NCBI GenBank assembly: GCA_905221605.1
Contig: CAJNDS010000625.1
Location: 38,343-102,342, forward strand
Direction: 5' to 3'
DNA length: 64,000 nucleotides
DNA from: Symbiodinium natans
Taxonomy: Eukaryota; Sar; Dinophyceae; Suessiales; Symbiodiniaceae
Each line of letters opens with the position of its first letter. The first letter of the stretch is position 1. Below are positions 12,901-22,434 of this stretch, in pieces. The position numbers were made by a program, and so were the translations under genes. Below the pieces are notes generated by a model. It was not told the origin of the DNA and did not search any database. It saw only the letters and a program-made list of their open reading frames with translations.

Positions 12901-13118
12901 CGACACGGGTCCTTCTGCATTTCTGGGCTTTAGCCATGGCGCAAGGGGGCCACGATGCACGTTACGTCGAGGTCACAGAGTTCACCTCGGGCCCTTCCCC
13001 CCAGGACCAGAGTCAGAATGCTGACCCGGCCAGCGGCTCCAGGGGCCCGTCCACTCAAGACACAGGGCCTGGCCAGACTGGCGGTCCATGCCCAAACCCT
13101 GGGCGATTTCGTAGTTAA
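1970..13118 (+). CDS. Spliced gene model 1: unrecognised protein with coiled Lys/Glu repeat and EF-hand-like segment
   Basis: This is a tentative multi-exon gene. Candidate exons are 1970-2018, 2288-2362, 2703-2756, 3710-3781, 4779-4841, 6334-6369, 7546-7581, 8443-8486, 10219-10282, 10546-10632, 10835-10929, 12202-12239 and 12934-13118, the last ending in TAA. The exons from 1970 to 7581 join in phase 0; those from 10546 to 13118 also join in frame. Joins around 8443 and 10219 are unresolved. Visible features: a basic stretch (RLRRKRGRPFGEGRRHAKK), a duplicated AKLEEGKDEEKA exon, an Arg/Leu-rich segment (ALHLRRLRPLRGAM) and an EF-hand-like DGTGDL loop. The 3' exon is Gly/Pro/Gln-rich and looks disordered. 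Two exons seem to use GC donors (2019, 4842). A calcium-regulated channel is one possibility but is not shown; the function is unknown. Confidence 0.45.
2703..2756 (+). CDS. Exon of gene model 1, phase 0 at both ends
   Basis: The exon follows GATCCAG and ends before GTGTTTAG. It reads ADAVPSDGERTQALAGMP over 18 codons. The donor merges into a TTTAGGG array, so the array supplies the start of the intron. Composition is Ala/Glu/Asp-rich like the neighbouring exons. Confidence 0.5.
3710..3781 (+). CDS. Exon of gene model 1, charged helix
   Basis: The exon starts after CCTCCAAG and ends at AGT|GTTTAG. Its 24 codons include AEVAENFRAIRREEAFQGTF, a typical charged helical sequence. Both ends are phase 0. 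A long (CCCTAAA/CCCTGAA) array precedes it and a TTTAGGG array begins at its last base. Confidence 0.55.
4266..4358. mobile_element. Hairpin element family H1 (MITE-like), copy 1
   Basis: Terminal inverted repeats GATGTTCCCACTTATACT / AGTATAAGGTGGAACATC enclose about 55 bp, the whole folding into one hairpin. Related copies lie at 9243-9341, 16264-16362, 19576-19679 and 20382-20476. Copies differ in loop sequence but keep the arms, with paired changes. No transposase is present. Confidence 0.75.
4779..4841 (+). CDS. Exon of gene model 1, strongly basic, GC donor
   Basis: Twenty-one codons, phase 0 at both ends, follow GGAATAG. The exon codes for a basic stretch, RLRRKRGRPFGEGRRHAKK. The following bases are GCAAAAGG, so the only frame-preserving donor I find is GC. 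The basic run could be a nuclear-localisation or nucleic-acid contact signal, but nothing else supports that. Confidence 0.5.
5919..6015. mobile_element. Hairpin element family H2 (GGGGTCGGAATA), one of eight copies
   Basis: The family begins GGGGTCGGAATAATTAC, passes through GTGGTCCCTT and ends near ATAATAACCCC. Other copies start at about 7037, 37445, 46455, 46541, 55711 and 55970. One lies in reverse orientation at about 63371-63462. The two copies at 46455 and 46541 are in tandem. Ends GGGGT/ACCCC are inverted repeats. No coding capacity. Confidence 0.7.
6334..6369 (+). CDS. Exon AKLEEGKDEEKA, copy 1 of a duplicated exon
   Basis: Twelve codons follow TCTTCGCACAG and end at GCA|GTTTAG. 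The copy at 7546-7581 differs by one residue (G to E). A more distant relative, AHLEAEKIEEKA, lies at 8451-8486. All end at the same codon before a GT. Because the exon is phase 0 on both sides, duplication adds a 12-residue coiled unit without breaking the frame. Confidence 0.6.
7546..7581 (+). CDS. Exon AKLEEEKDEEKA, copy 2 of a duplicated exon
   Basis: This is the second copy, with the same acceptor context (TTTTCGCACAG) and a GTTGAG donor. It lies in the second copy of a tandem duplication of about 1 kb. That copying explains why the flanking intron sequence and hairpin elements match those around 6334-6369. Confidence 0.6.
9243..9341. mobile_element. Hairpin element family H1, copy 2
   Basis: The arms GGATGTCCCCCCTTACACTA and CTAGTACAAGGGGGAACAT flank an inner pair CAGTCCTTTA / GTAAGGACTG. 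It lies in an intron-type stretch with CCCTAAA arrays on both sides. Confidence 0.75.
10546..10632 (+). CDS. Exon of gene model 1, Arg/Leu-rich
   Basis: Twenty-nine codons between GGATGTACAG and the donor GTAACT, phase 0 on both sides. The segment ALHLRRLRPLRGAM has basic residues spaced like a channel S4 helix, but it is too short and isolated to assign. The acceptor and donor are the most conventional in this gene. Confidence 0.5.
10835..10929 (+). CDS. Exon with degenerate EF-hand loop
   Basis: The exon follows CCCCTTCTAG and codes for MDGTGDLMTRAQYM and about 17 further residues. If D-G-T-G-D-L is aligned to a canonical EF loop, loop positions 3, 5, 6 and 8 fit, while position 12 is Ala rather than Glu. 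Calcium binding would therefore be weak or lost. The end GG|GTTTAG uses the telomere array as donor and joins in frame to 12202. Confidence 0.45.
10972..11343 (-). other. Minus-strand open frame of uncertain status
   Basis: A 123-codon frame is open on the minus strand and a 105-codon one on the plus strand of the same island. Purines at codon position 1 are clearly enriched in the minus frame. No splice join to other minus exons was found nearby, so this may be an antisense exon, a gene remnant or chance. Confidence 0.2.
12934..13118 (+). CDS. Probable terminal exon of gene model 1 (stop TAA at 13116-13118)
   Basis: The acceptor is TGGGCTTTAG. The frame opens with MAQGGHDARYVEVTEF and continues through a Ser/Pro/Gly/Gln-rich, low-complexity stretch to TAA. 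The preceding exon at 12202-12239, read with donor GTGAGG, joins in frame. Other frames overlap this island and are also open for some distance, so the call rests on the frame join and the composition. Confidence 0.4.
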
Positions 13119-14191
13119 GTGGGAGACAGGATTCGGGCCTCAGTCAGGATTCCAGGAGTACCGGGAGGGGCTCCCTGAACCTCCCTCCGTCCGTCGAAGG
13201 TTTAGGGTTTCGGGTTCAGGGTCGGCATCCCAAACCCCAAGCCCTAAACCCTAAACCCCGAACCCTATGCTCAAGCCCCCAAAACCCCCCCAACACCCCC
13301 CCTAAACCCGCTAAACCCTGTCGTTGCCATCCCCCCAAACCCTAAACCCTCAACCCTAAACCCTAAGCCCTAAGCCCTAAACCCTAAGCCCTAAACCCTA
13401 AACCCTAAAGCCTAAAGCCTAAACCCTAAACCCTAAACCCTAAACCCTAAACCCTCTCTTTCTTATATATATTTAAACCTTCGGCCGATTTCGGCCACGG
13501 CCGAAAAGCCACGAACACTGGTCCCCCAGTGTTCGGCCGATTTCGGCCACGGCCGAAAAGCCACGAACACTGGTCCCCCCAGTGTTCGGCCGATTTCGGC
13601 CTGGCCGAAAAGCCACGAACACTGGTCCCCCCAGTGTTCGGCCGATTTCGGCCACGGCCGAAAAGCCACGAACACTGGTCCCCCCAGTGTTCGGCGATTT
13701 CGGCCTGGCCGAAAAGCCACGAACACTGGTCCCCCCAGTGTTCGGCCGATTTCGGCCTGGCCGAAAAGCCACGCAGTGTTCGGCCGATTTCGGCCTGGCC
13801 GAAAAGCCACGAACACTGGTCCCCCCAGTGTTCGGCCGATTTCGGCCCCTCCCCCCCCTCCCCCCCTTCCCCCCTCCCCCCTCCCCCCCCCCTCCTCCCC
13901 CCCCCCCCCACCCCCCCCCCCCCCCCCCTCCCCTCCCCCCCCTCTCTCCCCCCCTCTCACTCCCTATCCTCACCCCGTCCCCTCCCCTAATCTGACCCTA
14001 TTGTTCGTCGGTGGAAGGTTCAGTGGAAAACGTGTCCGAGTTGGGTAGGTACTCTGGGGAAGATGACAACCGTTTATTTTCTTAATGTTATGGGATTCTT
14101 TGGGCGGGTGGGTTTTTTTTCTGAGCCTGGAATGAATGCTAGAACAGTGACCCTCTAGACCCTAAACCCTAAACCCTAAACCCTGGCCCAG
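13119..14191. other. Gene-poor stretch between models 1 and 2
   Basis: The stretch contains CCCTAAA/CCCTAAG arrays (13235-13460), the palindromic minisatellite, a C-rich tract and about 150 bp of unassigned sequence. No exon is supported. Confidence 0.6.
13476..13850. repeat. 54-bp minisatellite built of nested palindromes
   Basis: About seven units contain AACACTGGTCCCCCCAGTGTT and GGCCGATTTCGGCC. Each unit is therefore self-complementary twice over and could extrude a cruciform. Some units carry GGCCACGGCC and others GGCCTGGCC. It is followed at 13850-13950 by a C-rich tract. Open frames on all six strands are by-products. Confidence 0.9.
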
Positions 14192-17100
14192 GAGGCATCG
14201 TCCTTAGCAGAGGCCCCCGAAGCCTCGGAAGCTGCTGACGATGCCGTGGGCGACTCGGGGCCTTCACTGGGTTTAGGGTTTAGGGTTTAGGGTTTAGGGT
14301 TTAGGGTTTAGGGTTTCGGGATATGTCAAGCAGGGCGCCGTATTCTACAGGGGACATGTGGGTTTAGGGTTCAGGGTATATGGTTTATGGTTTGGGGTTT
14401 CGGGTTTAGGGTTTTGGGTTTTGTGTGGAGGGTAGTGCTGGAAGCGAGCTGCCTGCAAGCCCGGCAGACTTGCAAATCCTCAAGCCGTTGCTGCACTGGA
14501 GCTCCCAGATCTGGCTGTCACATTTTGCCTTTCTTAGACTTAGTGGCTGAAAGGATTTAGGGTTTAGGGTTTAGGGTTTAGGGTTCAGGGTTTAGGGAGC
14601 TGAATGAGTACACTTTACACTTCCTCGGATACGTGAGGCAACCGCGAAACCCTGAACTCTTAACCGAAAACCTCGGCGCCGTTCTGTTGTTGAAGGTAGC
14701 TCAATTGTCTGGTTCTGATAGGAACAGAACTGCTAGTTTGTTGCATATTCCTGAGTGATGAACTGAAAGATGTAAGACTCAGCTTCAGAGCCATGCCGAA
14801 TCTCACTTCCCCAACACTCTTTTCAACTTTTCCATGCGTGAGAGCTCGTTGCTTGAGCTTCATTCGCTTGGCATTCACTCAGTTAGTGGCGACTACCGGC
14901 TCTTGCGAGACGAAGCCCTAAACCCTAAACCCTAAACCCTAAACCCTAAACCCTAAACCCTAAACCCTAAACCCTAAACCCTAAACCCTAAACCCTAAAC
15001 ACAACTGTGCGTCATGTCGACCACTTTGCGTAGACTTCCTGTCTTAACTTTACTTTCTTAACCTTGGGGACTAAATGAGCCCTAAAAGGGTTTATGGTTC
15101 ATATACCTTAATAGGAATTATAGTACTCAGGGTATATGACCCCAATTTTAGGGTTCATTTCGTCCCTAAGGTAAGTGGCGATGAAATGAGCTCGCACGTC
15201 GCGCTCACTCTATTCGTGCCGTAAAAATGCTCATCATGCTTACTGATTCAAGGTTCTTTACCCGGAGAACGAAGTGAGAACGCGAACGTAGTGAATCAAT
15301 ATACTGCGGGAAAGCAAGAGCAATAGTGAACCCGCGATTATATAATATGTTCCCTTCACAGATAATTATTACTAGGGCGCAATGAATGCAAACAATTTCA
15401 TTCACTTTTGTTCATATTTTGTCCAGTCCCTTCGTTTGTTCCCACGGCGTGCCAATAGTAACGCACGCGCCGTAAACATTAAATCCTGATAAATCCAGTA
15501 ATAAGATCTCGGAGCTAGGGTGAATTTAGCTTACTAATGATTAAGCCGCTGAAAAATATCAACCCCCCACCTCAACTCTCAACCCTCAACCTTCAACCCT
15601 AAACCCTAGACCCTAAGCCCGAAGCCCTAAACCCTAAACCCTCAACCCTAAACCCTAAACCCTAAACCCTAAACCCTAAACCCTAAACAACCTTTCTTTT
15701 GAGGCTGAAGCCCCGGCCTCCGACGTTCCCGGCACAGAGGCTCCCGAGGAAGCTGCCGAGCCGGAGGCTTCCAGGGGTCTCAGGGGAAGGGGTTTAGGGT
15801 TTAGGGTTTAGGGTTTAGGGTTTAGGGTTCAGGGCTCAGGGTTCAGGGTTCAGGGTTCAGGGTTCAGGGTTCAGGGTTCAGGGGGTATGAAGGGGGGTAT
15901 AGTAGAAGGTCTAAGGGGGACTCAAGGGGCTGGGGGGGGGGCTTAAGGGGGGTTTAGGGTTTAGGGTTTAGGGTTTAGGGTTTAGGGTTTAGGGTTTAGG
16001 GTTTAGGGTTTAGGGTTTAGGGTGCGGAGCTTCAACCAAGGCTTAGACCCCTGAAGAATCTGCGCCGCACAGGCCAAAAACCCGCTCCCCCCCCAGACCC
16101 CAAACCCAACACGGTTTAGGGTTTAGGGTTTAGGGTTTAGGGTTTAGGATTTAGGATTTAGGGTTTAGGGTTTAGGGTTTAGGGTTTAGGGTTTAGGGTT
16201 TAGGGTTTAGGGTTTAGGGTTTAGGGTATCATCCCAAGCCCTAAGCCCCAAACCCTAAGACGTGGGATGTTCCCCCCTTAGACCACCAGTCCTGAAATTG
16301 GGATTACAATAGGGGGTACTCTAACCCCTATTAAGGAGTGTTCGTGTAAGGGGCAACATCCCTACCTAAAATACCCCAACAGAACCCAAGAGGTTGTAGA
16401 CAAAGCCGAGGTGACAGGTAGCTGGCCTTCAACCTTGTCGGGTATTTCTGCCGCGCCTCCCCAGAACCCCAAGGTTAGCCTTTGTATTCCTGGAAAACCT
16501 CAGCCAGTGATCAAGGAAACCCTAAACCCTAAACCCTAAACCCTAAACCCCAGACCCTAGGTGTGGAGTTGTTGGGCAGATGGTTGAAGGGAATGGGATG
16601 AAGGACTTTTCGCGGCATTGCGTCCCTAAACCCTAAACCCTAAACCTCATGGACCCTAAACCCTAAACCCTAAACCCTAAACCCCAGACCCCAAATCCCA
16701 AGCCCTAAACCCTAAACCCTAAACCCTAAACCCTGAAACCGAAGAGTGTCGACTGCGTGTGTTTTATCGTCTCTCATCCTCCAGCGGCGAAAGGCATCGA
16801 CATCGACGCGCGCTTGCGCCGAGACAACAGGGTTTAGGGTTTAGGGTTTGGGGTTTGGGGTTTAGGGTTTAGGGTTTAGGATGGATCGTCACGGAACTGG
16901 GTGTCGGTGGAGCATGCGTTTTCAGTACACGCTGCGGAGGTCGAGCTACTGGGCAGGCTGGCGGAACATCCGGAAGTGAAGTCCGCAGTTGTGATCTACT
17001 CCCGGCGCGTGAACACCAACATGCTTGAAGACGACGCGGATGAGTTACGTGGCCGGTCGGTTCTGGGTCAGTACAACCTCCTGCACGGTTTTAGGGCGAA

Positions 17101-19975
17101 GACTCGGGGTTTGATATAAGTAGGGTTATCAGTAGGGTCACGATGGTTGTAACCTGACTTAGGGGACTTCTATCCCTACTTATAAGCACCCACGAGCCTT
17201 CAAGTCGCCCTAAACCCTAGACCCTAAACCCTAAACCCCAAACCCTAAACCCTAAACCCTATCAACCCTGATTAGGAGCCCGCGACGTCTATGGAGCTGG
17301 AGAGGGAGGTGCCGGGGCAGGGATCCGTGGAGATTGTGGAAGGGTGCCCCAAGATCCTGGTCTTTTGTTTAGGGTTTAGGGTTTAGGGTTTAGGGTTTAG
17401 GGTTTAGGGTTTAGGGTTTAGGGTTTAGGGTTTAGGGTTTACAGTTTACAGTTCAGGGTTTAGGGTTTAGGCTTAGGGGCTCGTGGGTTTGAATGGCCAG
17501 GAATTTCCCGTCAGGTTCGTGGGCCCGTGGGTCCGACGTCAGCCCGAACATGGTCGGAAAAAAATGGCCCTCCATGCTTGGCCCGCTTAATCTACTACTT
17601 GCTTAAGAAAACCCCGCAAAAACATGAAGAATATTATTCCTTCTAAAGGGTTTTTGTATATATATATATATCCCTATATTTTACATATATATATATATAT
17701 TCATATATACATATATACATATATACATATATACGTGTATACATATATACATATATACATCTATACATATATACACACATACATATATACATATATACAG
17801 ATTTACGTATATTGGGACTAATTTCTGATCTTTTTGGGGGGGCCCTGTATTGAGCAGGTCGCAGAACAGGATCCTTCTGCAACTCCTGGTAGTTCTCACA
17901 CTCGCCACATCCTCTCACTTTGTAGTCAAAGCCCGAGGGTTTTTGTAGAATCAGACAACAGCTCCTCTGCACCCGGAGCTCCTGGTATAAACCCTAAACC
18001 CTAAACCCTAAACCCTAAACCCTAAACCAAAAAACCGTAAACCCTAAACCCTAAACCCTAAACCCTAAACCCTAAACCCTAAACCCTAAACCCTAAACCC
18101 TAAACCCTAAACCCCCACCTGGCGCAAAAGTCCAGGACCCCGGGGTGTCCTCCAGTGTCCGCGGCCCAAGAGTTGTGCATAATTTGCGTCTACACAATGG
18201 GGTGTAGGGGCTGGGTTTAGGGTTGGAGGGGGGGCTTGTAGGGGGTTGAATGATAGCTTGTATGTATAGACGTCCTGATTACTTTACGTCTGACATGTTG
18301 ACTGTCAGTGTCACTTGTTGATGACTTAGGCCTTGGCAGCCCTAAACCCTATAAGCCCCAAAGCCGAAAGGTCCCAAGATCTCCTGGGTTACGACCTTCC
18401 GGCCATTGATCCTGCCAGTGTCCCTCCCCATGAGAAGGAAAGGCTGTGCAACAAGATCCCGTCCACCGTGTACCTCAAACCACGGCGCTTGGACAATTCG
18501 GGAAACTGAACCAACCGTGGGCCACAAGCGTTTGAGGCTTGTGGCGCGGGTACAGCGCCCCCCCCCCCCCCCCCCCCCCAAATCCCCAAAACCCTGAACC
18601 CCTATAAGCTCCCAACCTTCACCCCTCAACCTTAGCTTTGACCCTCAGCCCCTGAACCCCTACAAATGTTCAACCCCTAACTCCCTGCAAGCCCTGAACC
18701 CTAGACCCCCAAAATCCCTCAACCCTTATCAGCCCTGAAACCACCTAATTCCTAAACCCTAAACCATAAACCCTAAACTCAAAACCCTAAACCCAAACCC
18801 CAAACCCTAAACCCAAACCCCAAACCCCAAACCCTAAACCCTAAACCCTAAACCCTACTTAATTCCTAAAGCCCTACGGAGTCTCAGCCAGCTGAAGGCT
18901 GAGGGCCTTCCACCCGCGGAGGAACCGCAGCGTGAGCAGATGGTCGGCGGGCCCAGTTCCTGTTGGGGTGTGGGTTTAGGGTTTAGGGTTTAGGGTTTAG
19001 GGTTTAGGGTTTAGGGTTTAGGGTTTAGGGTTTAGGGTTTAGGGTTTAGGGTTTAGGGTTTAGGGTTTAGGGTTTAGGGTTTAGGGTTTAGGGTTTAGGG
19101 GGTATGGGGTTTGGGGTTTGGGGTTTGGGGTTCAGGGTTTGCGGTTCGCTTGTTCGGGTGTTTAGGGTTTAGGGTTTGGGTTTGGCTTTTGGGTGTCTAG
19201 GGTTTAGGGTTCTGGGTTTGGGTTCGGATATTGGGGGGGGGTTTAGGATTTGGCGTTCGTTTGTTTATTCTTTCATTTTTCTTTGGGGGGGGGGGGGGGG
19301 TTTGGGGTTTTGGGTTTTGGGGTCGGCTGTTTTTGGGGGGCTTTGGCGCTTCGGGCTTGGGTTTCGGCTTTTTTTGGGGGGGGGGTTGGGTTTCAGGTTT
19401 GCTCGGTTTTTTGTTGGTTGAGGCTTTGGGGGTGTGGGGGGGGCCCGTGCACCTAAAGCCGCACGCGCCAGGCAGAGATTTCCCTCCCACCTGCGGAGGA
19501 CCCGCCGCGTGAGCAGATGGCAGCAGACCCAGCTGTGATCCAGGTAAACCCTTAACCCCTAAACCCCCAAAACTTGAGATGTTCCCCCGTACACGCACCG
19601 TCCTTAATCAGGGTTCTCATAGGGGGTACTCTAATCAACAACCCCTATTAAGGACTCTCAGAATCAGGGGGAGCATCCCAACCCTAAACCCCTAAACCCC
19701 TTGTCCCTGAAGCCGTAAACCCACATGAATCCCAGGGGTTTATGGTCCACATACTCTACCTTGATTGAGGGTCCTGGTAGTGTAGCCTATGTGATCCCAA
19801 TTTTCCGGGTTCATTTGGTCTCCCCAAGCTTGTTGTTCAGGTAAAGCCGCAGTAGGTTTCGGGCTTATGGGGGCATAGGGCGGAGTTCAAAGGGCGAGAC
19901 TTGGTTTTGTGTGTACATATACATATATATATATATAGAAAATATGCAGAAGCATATGCACATGTCATCATGTGT

Positions 19976-20015
<40 letters not shown>

Positions 20016-20016
20016 G

Positions 20017-20075
<59 letters not shown>

Positions 20076-20676
20076 CTATCTATCTATCTAGGGTTGTGTA
20101 AGGTGAGTGCACACTGAGCCCTGAGCCCTCGGAATCTGTGTGTGTGTGTGACCTGTGCCAGGAAACAATCGAACGGAGCATCTCTGTGGCTCAGTCTGGC
20201 GATGGAGACGAGGAGGAGGCTCCGTGGACGTGGAGGGAGACTTGGGGATTTAGGGTTTAGGGTTTAGGATTTAGGATCTAGGGGTTAGGGTTGCTGGGTT
20301 CTGGGTTTAGGGTTTAGGGTTTAGGGTTTAGGGTTTAGGGTTTAGGGTTTAGGGTTGCTGACGAGCTTAGGGGTTTAGGTTGGATGTTCCCCCCGACACT
20401 AGCAGTCCTTAATAAGGATTATAGTACCACCTCTGATAATCCCGATTAAGGGCTGTTAGTATAACGGGGAACATCCCCAGGTTGTAGGGTTTTTGGGGGG
20501 CTTAGGGGTTTTCAGGGGTGTTGGATCGGGAAATCTTGAGAATTCGAGGGATGACCAAGGCATCCGAGGGCACCGAGAAGGCTTAAGCCCCAAACTCGAA
20601 GTACTGGCCCTCAACCCTACCATAGACGATAGACCCGATACTAACCCCAAACCCCAGAAGCCCTAAACCCTAAAAC

Positions 20677-20713
<37 letters not shown>

Positions 20714-22434
20714 CGCTTAACGCTGCCCCTCCCCGCCTTCCCCACACGTCCATAAGCCTTCTACACCTAGGGCTGGGAGTAGGCCCTTTTTTCCTTTTTT
20801 AGGGTTGGGGCTCCCTTGCAGTCCCCTTAAACCAAAAGGGGTACCCTTTTGGTTCCTAGGTTACTCCCGGGTCTAGACATCCAACTCCGCATATCCAGAG
20901 TCAGAGGCCCAACTGGATGACGCTGAGCGCGTGCTCAAGGATCTGCCTCTTTTGGGAACTCAGGGTTGGGTTTCGGGTTTAGGGTTTAGGGTTTAGGGTT
21001 TAGGGTTTAGGGTTTAGGGTTTAGGGTTTGGGGTTTGGGGTTTGGGGTTTAGGGTTTAGGGTTTAGGGTTTAGTTAGGTTTTAGGGTTTAGGGTTTAGGG
21101 TTTAGGGTTTAGGGTTTAGGGTTTAGGGTTTAGGGCATGCGCAACCCCTCACCCACTCCTTGAGCTTCAGCGCCGTGCTTCTGTTGCATGAGCATTCAAG
21201 CTCTCACCCAGGGGGTCCGCCTTATGAACTTGGACACCAAAAGCCATGCTACATAGGGTTTTGGGGTACCTGATTCCGTTAAGATACCAAACGTAGACAC
21301 ACTGGGTCGGCTCACCAAAGATTTGCCTGTTGAAGTCCTAAAACCCTTGAACCCAGAAGGGTACCTTCATATTTCGTTAAGGGATTACATGGGGTACCTC
21401 ATTCCCTCACCCTACCCTAAATCCTAAACCCTAAACCCTAAACCCTAAATCCGAAAACCTTTCACTAGGAGTCGGTGGGGCTTCTGAAGCAAGTGGGCGC
21501 CGAGAAGCCACTGGCCGAGGACGGGTGGACGCCGACTTCGCCACTTTCCGGGTTGCGGTTTAGGGTTTAGGGTTTAGGGTTTAGGGTTTAGGGTTTAGGG
21601 TTTAGGGTTTAGGGTTTAGGGTTTAGGGTTTAGGGTTTAGGGTTTAGGGTTTAGGGTTTGGGGTCCAGGGTCTAGGGTTTGGATCTATAGGTTTAGGGAT
21701 GATCTTGTTCAAGGCTTAGGTGTTAGATTTTAAGGTTGAACGGTTTAGGGGTTGTGGGCATACCTTCGGTTCTAAACAACGGCAAACCCTACACCCTTAC
21801 CCTGCGAAGCGCACCAGGGTTTGGGAAGGCCGAGCCTGCTTCTCACCCACTCACAAAGGGCTTTGATGAATCTTGCCGGGTGCGGGTTGGAGTGGCTGGT
21901 TTAGAGTAGGAAATTGAGAAGGATACGTGATACGTGTGTAAACTACCCTAAACCCTAAACCCTAAAGCCTAAACCCTAAAGCCTAAAGCCTAAACCCTAA
22001 ACCCTAAACCCTAAACCCTTGTGAATTCTTGAAAGGCCAGAACCCTAAGCCTGGAAGGAGCTCCCGGTGCCCGAGAACGAGGAGCTGGACGAGGCCTTCG
22101 AGGCTGCGAGGGTTTAGGGTTTAGGGTTTAGGGTTTAGGGTTTAGGGTTTAGGGTTTAGGCCTTGAGTCGGAAGACTATTGAGGTTACTGGCTTTGAGGG
22201 CCGGGTTCGCCTACGATGGCTTCTGAAGCTTGCGTTCCTGCGCCCCTGTGCCACGAAGCCCTAACAAGCTCATCAGGGTTTAGGGTTTAGGGCTAGGGTT
22301 TAGGGTTTAGGGTTTCGGATTTAGGGTTCAGGGCTTCTTGTTTTGAGGCTAAGCCCTAAACCCTAATGGCCATTGTAGTGGGGGATTTGCGGACCCTTCT
22401 TCGCACGCCCAGGCCCCCGCATGCTGAGTTCGAG
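14192..22434 (+). CDS. Spliced gene model 2: Ala/Glu/Pro-rich unrecognised protein
   Basis: Candidate exons on the + strand are 14192-14270, 15704-15791, 16785-16831, 16880-17095, 17276-17359, 18892-18969, 19472-19543, 20162-20254, 20901-20969, 21469-21551, 22050-22111 and 22379-22434. From 15704 to 21469 every join can be made in frame; joins at 14270, 21551 and 22111 are unresolved. The product is acidic and Ala/Pro-rich, with a more ordered centre at 16880-17095. No domain was recognised. Two exons are related copies (18892 and 19472). It may be a separate gene or the 5' part of the membrane-protein gene that follows on the same strand. No start codon was chosen because none is clearly preferred. 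Confidence 0.4.
16264..16362. mobile_element. Hairpin element family H1, copy 3
   Basis: The element starts GGGATGTTCCCCCCTTAGAC and ends TAAGGGGCAACATCCC, with a GGGGTACTCTAACCCC centre. The arms pair over most of their length. It sits directly after a CCCTAAG/CCCAAAC array. Confidence 0.75.
16785..16831 (+). CDS. Exon [14 protein letters not shown] before an all-telomeric intron
   Basis: The acceptor CATCCTCCAG and a frame entered with two bases give [15 protein letters not shown]. The exon ends AACAGG|GTTTAG. The next exon begins 48 bases later in frame. Confidence 0.6.
16880..17095 (+). CDS. Longest exon of gene model 2
   Basis: Seventy-two codons start directly after TTTAG of a telomere array. 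Segments include [20 protein letters not shown] and [20 protein letters not shown], clearly protein-like and mixed helix/strand. The end is either CACG|GTTTTA or, to keep phase 0, AGG|GCGAAG (a GC donor). The product is unrecognised. Confidence 0.6.
17276..17359 (+). CDS. Exon of gene model 2, phase 0 at both ends
   Basis: Twenty-eight codons between CCTGATTAG and GTCTTTTG encode, in part, [28 protein letters not shown] array begins 7 bases after the donor. Confidence 0.55.
17645..17820. repeat. TACATATA microsatellite
   Basis: The octamer TACATATA and close variants repeat from a TATATATA core at 17658 to about 17800. The frames reading IYIHIY or MYICIY are by-products. Confidence 0.9.
18892..18969 (+). 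CDS. Exon with [12 protein letters not shown] motif, copy 1
   Basis: The exon codes for [20 protein letters not shown], followed by a Ser/Cys/Trp segment. The motif LPPAE(E/D)P(Q/P)REQM recurs in the exon at 19472-19543, showing exon duplication. The 3' end is uncertain between T|GTTGGG and GGT|GTGGGT; only the latter keeps phase 0. Confidence 0.55.
19472..19543 (+). CDS. Exon with [12 protein letters not shown] motif, copy 2
   Basis: Twenty-four codons between CACGCGCCAG and the donor GTAAACC, phase 0 on both sides. It reads [20 protein letters not shown] then AVIQ. It is similar to the exon at 18892-18969 in order and spacing of residues. Confidence 0.65.
19576..19679. mobile_element. Hairpin element family H1, copy 4
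   Basis: It starts GAGATGTTCCCCCGTACACG and ends CAGGGGGAGCATCCC. The inner arms are CCTTAATCAGGGTT and ACCCCTATTAAGG. It lies in the intron after the exon at 19472-19543. Confidence 0.7.
19910..20090. repeat. ATATAC hexamer microsatellite
   Basis: ACATAT repeats almost perfectly from 19972 to 20074 and ends in (ATCT)n. A degenerate copy precedes it at 19913-19935. Confidence 0.9.
20382..20476. mobile_element. Hairpin element family H1, copy 5
   Basis: It starts GGATGTTCCCCCCGACACTA and ends TAACGGGGAACATCC, with inner arms AGTCCTTAATAAGG and CCGATTAAGGGCTG. It lies in an intron between the exons at 20162 and 20901. Confidence 0.75.

Noticed and set aside
13447-14048. Six long frames over 13.4-14.0 kb
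   Set aside because: They are translations of the 54-bp palindromic minisatellite and a C tract. The protein text simply repeats the DNA unit.
17624-20117. Tyr/Ile and Met/Tyr repeat frames at 17.6-18.0 kb and 19.8-20.1 kb
   Set aside because: They are TATA/CATA microsatellites without codon structure.
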